Assembly: GCA_003512955.1 (NCBI GenBank)
Contig: DOTG01000018.1
Coordinates: 1-7,231, forward strand
Direction: 5' to 3'
DNA from: Marinilabiliales bacterium
GTDB taxonomy: Bacteria > Bacteroidota > Bacteroidia > Bacteroidales > SZUA-534
Length of the DNA stretch: 7,231 nucleotides
Shown: one piece after another, positions 4,950 to 7,231 of the stretch
How the letters are laid out: each line of letters starts with the position of its first letter
How positions within the stretch are numbered: position 1 is the first letter of the stretch
Notes under the pieces: model-generated
What the model was told of the DNA's origin: nothing
Databases searched by the model: none
Seen by the model: only the letters and a program-made list of their open reading frames with translations
Made by a program: the position numbers and the translations under genes

Positions 4950-7231
4950 ATGAAAAGAATTCTACAGTTTTTGACTCTATTCAGTGTTGTTTGGACTTTG
5001 TTATTTAGCTTAAAAGTAGCTAATGGCCAAACCTGGGAAGAAACTAATGGCCCTTTTGGGGGACCCGTTAATTGTTTTGGCGAGAATAATTCTTACCTTT
5101 TTGCAGGAACATCGGGAGGTGTATTTGCTAAAGGAATTTTCCGATCTGCTGATCATGGGGCTACATGGTCAAATGCAAATACTGGATTAAGCAGTGCCAG
5201 TAATGGTAAAGATATTGTGGCATTTACATCAAGCGGCGGTAAGATGATAGTTTCTACCGCTCAAGGTATCTATTATTCGGTTAATAATGGGGATACTTGG
5301 TCGGTTAGTAGTTACGGTGGGCAATATTATCCTACCAACTTTTTAACGGTAGATACTATCTTGTATTGCGTGGGTTCTTCTGGACTTTATGTTTCATTGG
5401 ACTATGGAATGACATGGACTCCACAAAACGATAGCTTTGAAGGAATTGTAGCTCCTGCATTACCTGAAATCCGTTCGATTGTTTTGAACGATACCATCAT
5501 GTATGTGGGAACATATCATAAGGGAATTTTTCGCTCTTTTGATAAAGGATTAACCTGGACAACCGTAAATGGTGGTCTTGGTACAGCTCTGCAATTAAAT
5601 TCAAGAAGTTTTAATCACTTAGGAATAAGTGGTACCGATATTTTTGTAGGAACTAGTGGACAAGGAGTCTTTCGGTTAATTAATAATGGTACAACTTGGA
5701 CTCAAGAAGTTGTTGGATTACCAACAGGTTTTGCAAGATCACCTTCTTCAATGTTGGTTAAAAATGATTCGGTTTATATCAGTAGCAATGCGGGAATTTA
5801 TGCTACTGTAAGTAGTGGTACCATTAGTTGGAATCTCATAAATACCAATCCGTCAGGCCTTGTTTTTACTAAACTTTTTGCGAGTGGATCGGATATTTTT
5901 GCTATTACCACTAAAGGGGTTTACAAATCAGGTGATAATACTGCTAATTGGGTACCTTCCCACGATGAAATGCGTGGATTAATTACAACAAAAATTTACT
6001 CGGCAGGCGGTACCGATTTGTTTGCCACCACACTTTGGGGAGTTGGTGATGGGTATTTCTATCGTTCTTCTGATTTTGGAAATACCTGGGTTATGGGTAA
6101 TAAAATAGGTTCCCCTTATTTATTTAATAACTTTCTTTTTATTTACCAAAATGATGGCATTTACCGATCAGCAGACAATGGGGAAACCTGGCAATGGATT
6201 TATGATTTTGGTACCCTGTCCTATTTTTATTCAATGGGGAATACCCTTTTTGTAAGAATTACCTGCTGTGAAAGTATTTTTTACTCAACCGACAATGGTG
6301 ATACATGGACACCTTGCACCTTGTTGGATTTAGGTGGATTCACAAGCAACAATATTACGATTCTTTCCCTTGCAAATGATGGAACAAATATATATGCTGG
6401 TACTTTAGCTCACGGGGTATTAAAATCAGTTGATAATGGAGTAAATTGGACTGCTTGCAATCTGGCAGGAAGTGTTCCAATCCGTGCTATGGCAACAAAT
6501 GGGACTTATGTTTATGCAGGAACCAGTAATTATTATGATGATCCCAACATTCAACCGACAGGAATTTACCGTTCAGCAGATTTTGGAGCTACATGGGAAC
6601 TCGTAAATTCAGGTTTAAACAATTTAGATGTGGGAGCCATTGAATTTAATGGTACCGATTTATATGCTGGTACAGAAGGAGGAGTATATAAATCATCAAA
6701 TAATGGAAATAGCTGGACCGCATATAATGAAGGATTTTCTCCAATTCCTAATCCAACCTCATTAGCAGTTTCAGGGAATTATATATTTACAAATAATTTC
6801 ACAACTTCGATAGGTAGTCCTGTATTCCGTCGTGCTTTGTCTGGCGATGTGCCTGTGCAACCTAGTGCAATTAGTGGATTGTCGGCACCCTGTTCGGCTA
6901 CAACACAGTCTTATAGTGTTGACAGTATAGCTGGGGTGGCCTATGCATGGCAGTTCCCATCTGATTGGGCAATTACTTCAGGTGATGGAACCCATAGCGT
7001 TAGTGTTACAGCAGGAACCACCTCTGGACTGGTTTTAGTTACCCCGTCGAACGGCTGGGGAAATGGGCCATTCCAATTCCTGACAGTGAACCCCATCCCG
7101 AGCAACGTGGCCCAGCCGGGAGCTATCAGCGGCGAAACCGGCCCCATCGAGGGTGCAAGTTATGGTTACAGCGTGGCCAACCAGGCAGGGGTGACCTTTA
7201 CCTGGACGTTCCCAGCCGGATGGACTCAGAC
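4950..7231 (+). CDS. Secreted Asp-box beta-propeller protein with tandem PKD-like domains (3' end outside window)
   Basis: The frame is open from the ATG at 4950 to the window edge (760 residues visible, no stop). Residues 1-27 form a signal peptide: basic KR, hydrophobic ILQFLTLFSVVWTLLF, likely cut near ANG/Q. Residues 28 to about 620 carry 13 Asp-box motifs of the S/T-x-D-x-G-x-T-W type, one per propeller blade, often preceded by xYAGT or GIYRS. Residues about 637-717 form a PKD-like domain, and a second begins at about 722 (QPGAISG) and is cut. Asp boxes occur in sialidases, GH74 glucanases, sortilins and many non-enzymatic propellers; they are structural and prove no activity. Here they are followed by PKD-like modules, so an exported surface or secreted protein is likely, perhaps with a T9SS sorting domain further right (inferred). 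The start is supported by the signal peptide. Upstream is only A-rich sequence, plus a minimal ATG-TAA at 4943-4948. Confidence 0.9.
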   Translation, partial: MKRILQFLTLFSVVWTLLFSLKVANGQTWEETNGPFGGPVNCFGENNSYLFAGTSGGVFAKGIFRSADHGATWSNANTGLSSASNGKDIVAFTSSGGKMIVSTAQGIYYSVNNGDTWSVSSYGGQYYPTNFLTVDTILYCVGSSGLYVSLDYGMTWTPQNDSFEGIVAPALPEIRSIVLNDTIMYVGTYHKGIFRSFDKGLTWTTVNGGLGTALQLNSRSFNHLGISGTDIFVGTSGQGVFRLINNGTTWTQEVVGLPTGFARSPSSMLVKNDSVYISSNAGIYATVSSGTISWNLINTNPSGLVFTKLFASGSDIFAITTKGVYKSGDNTANWVPSHDEMRGLITTKIYSAGGTDLFATTLWGVGDGYFYRSSDFGNTWVMGNKIGSPYLFNNFLFIYQNDGIYRSADNGETWQWIYDFGTLSYFYSMGNTLFVRITCCESIFYSTDNGDTWTPCTLLDLGGFTSNNITILSLANDGTNIYAGTLAHGVLKSVDNGVNWTACNLAGSVPIRAMATNGTYVYAGTSNYYDDPNIQPTGIYRSADFGATWELVNSGLNNLDVGAIEFNGTDLYAGTEGGVYKSSNNGNSWTAYNEGFSPIPNPTSLAVSGNYIFTNNFTTSIGSPVFRRALSGDVPVQPSAISGLSAPCSATTQSYSVDSIAGVAYAWQFPSDWAITSGDGTHSVSVTAGTTSGLVLVTPSNGWGNGPFQFLTVNPIPSNVAQPGAISGETGPIEGASYGYSVANQAGVTFTWTFPAGWTQ
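5145..6716 (+). repeat. Thirteen Asp-box (BNR-like) protein repeats
   Basis: The closing Trp of each box is at residue 73, 117, 156, 203, 250, 294, 334, 380, 414, 453, 500, 549 and 589, so spacing is 34-49 residues, as expected for one propeller blade each. Good boxes include SADHGATW (66-73), SADNGETW (407-414), STDNGDTW (446-453) and SADFGATW (542-549). Weak ones are SSGTISW (288-294) and SGDNTANW (327-334). Unlike the first gene's repeats, these are diverged in DNA, so the amplification is old. Confidence 0.88.
6858..7231 (+). repeat. Tandem PKD-like domains at the end of the visible protein
   Basis: Two copies of one domain start at residues 637 and 722, a period of 85 residues. They share QPxAISG, then YSVxxxAGVxxxWxFPxxW. 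The first has a Cys (APCSA) that the second lacks (GPIEG). The second is cut by the window edge. G+C rises sharply here, from 36% (6661-6780) to 52% (6841-6960) and 63% (7101-7231) by hand count. More copies probably follow to the right. Confidence 0.8.

Noticed and set aside
6941..7147. 68-codon open frame on the minus strand
   Set aside because: It lies opposite the GC-rich PKD-like part of the last gene, where few stops are expected by chance; no upstream signals.
4950..7231. Sialidase (neuraminidase) call for the Asp-box protein
   Set aside because: Asp boxes are shared by many propellers. I see no sialidase FRIP motif or Arg triad, so an enzymatic name is not supported.

Overview
The window looks like a piece of a Bacteroidota chromosome, probably a free-living or environmental member of the Bacteroidales/Marinilabiliales/Cytophagales type. 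Three signs support this: a C-terminal sorting domain of the type IX secretion system (T9SS) on the first gene, a Bacteroidota-type promoter (TTTG, then TAAATTTG), and a membrane-anchored TPR/HTH regulator of a kind common in this phylum. All four genes I can support lie on the + strand.

Layout. (1) Positions 1-1934 are the 3' part of a large secreted surface protein. It is built of tandem Ig/PKD-like domains with a 264-bp period, then a different Ig-like domain, then a T9SS sorting domain. A strong intrinsic terminator follows at 2010-2036. (2) After about 310 bp of non-coding DNA ending in a good promoter candidate, 2350-4074 encodes a 574-residue protein with a signal peptide, six TPR repeats, one membrane span, a coiled coil and a C-terminal LuxR-like HTH. 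It is probably a transmembrane one-component regulator. (3) Positions 4075-4602 are AT-rich and hold no convincing gene. They contain a sequence resembling an insertion-sequence end and a short direct repeat. (4) Positions 4603-4917 hold a small Lys-rich ORF that I cannot identify. (5) From 4950 to the right edge runs a second large secreted protein, cut by the window. It has a signal peptide, 13 Asp-box (BNR-like) repeats suggesting two beta-propellers, then the start of tandem PKD-like domains.

How the parts fit. Two large modular extracellular proteins flank a membrane-bound regulator that could sense an extracytoplasmic signal and control surface-protein genes. That link is inferred from proximity only. 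Base composition is mosaic: hand counts give about 50% G+C in the first gene's repeats (1-120), 23% in the regulator's TPR region (2701-2820), and a rise from 36% to 63% within the last gene.

I see no CRISPR array, rRNA, tRNA, intact transposase or defence system. The content is best read as ordinary, fast-evolving surface-protein territory of Bacteroidota. The more unusual observations are the intragenic composition switch, the recently amplified repeats, and a one-sided distribution of O-glycosylation motifs in the regulator.
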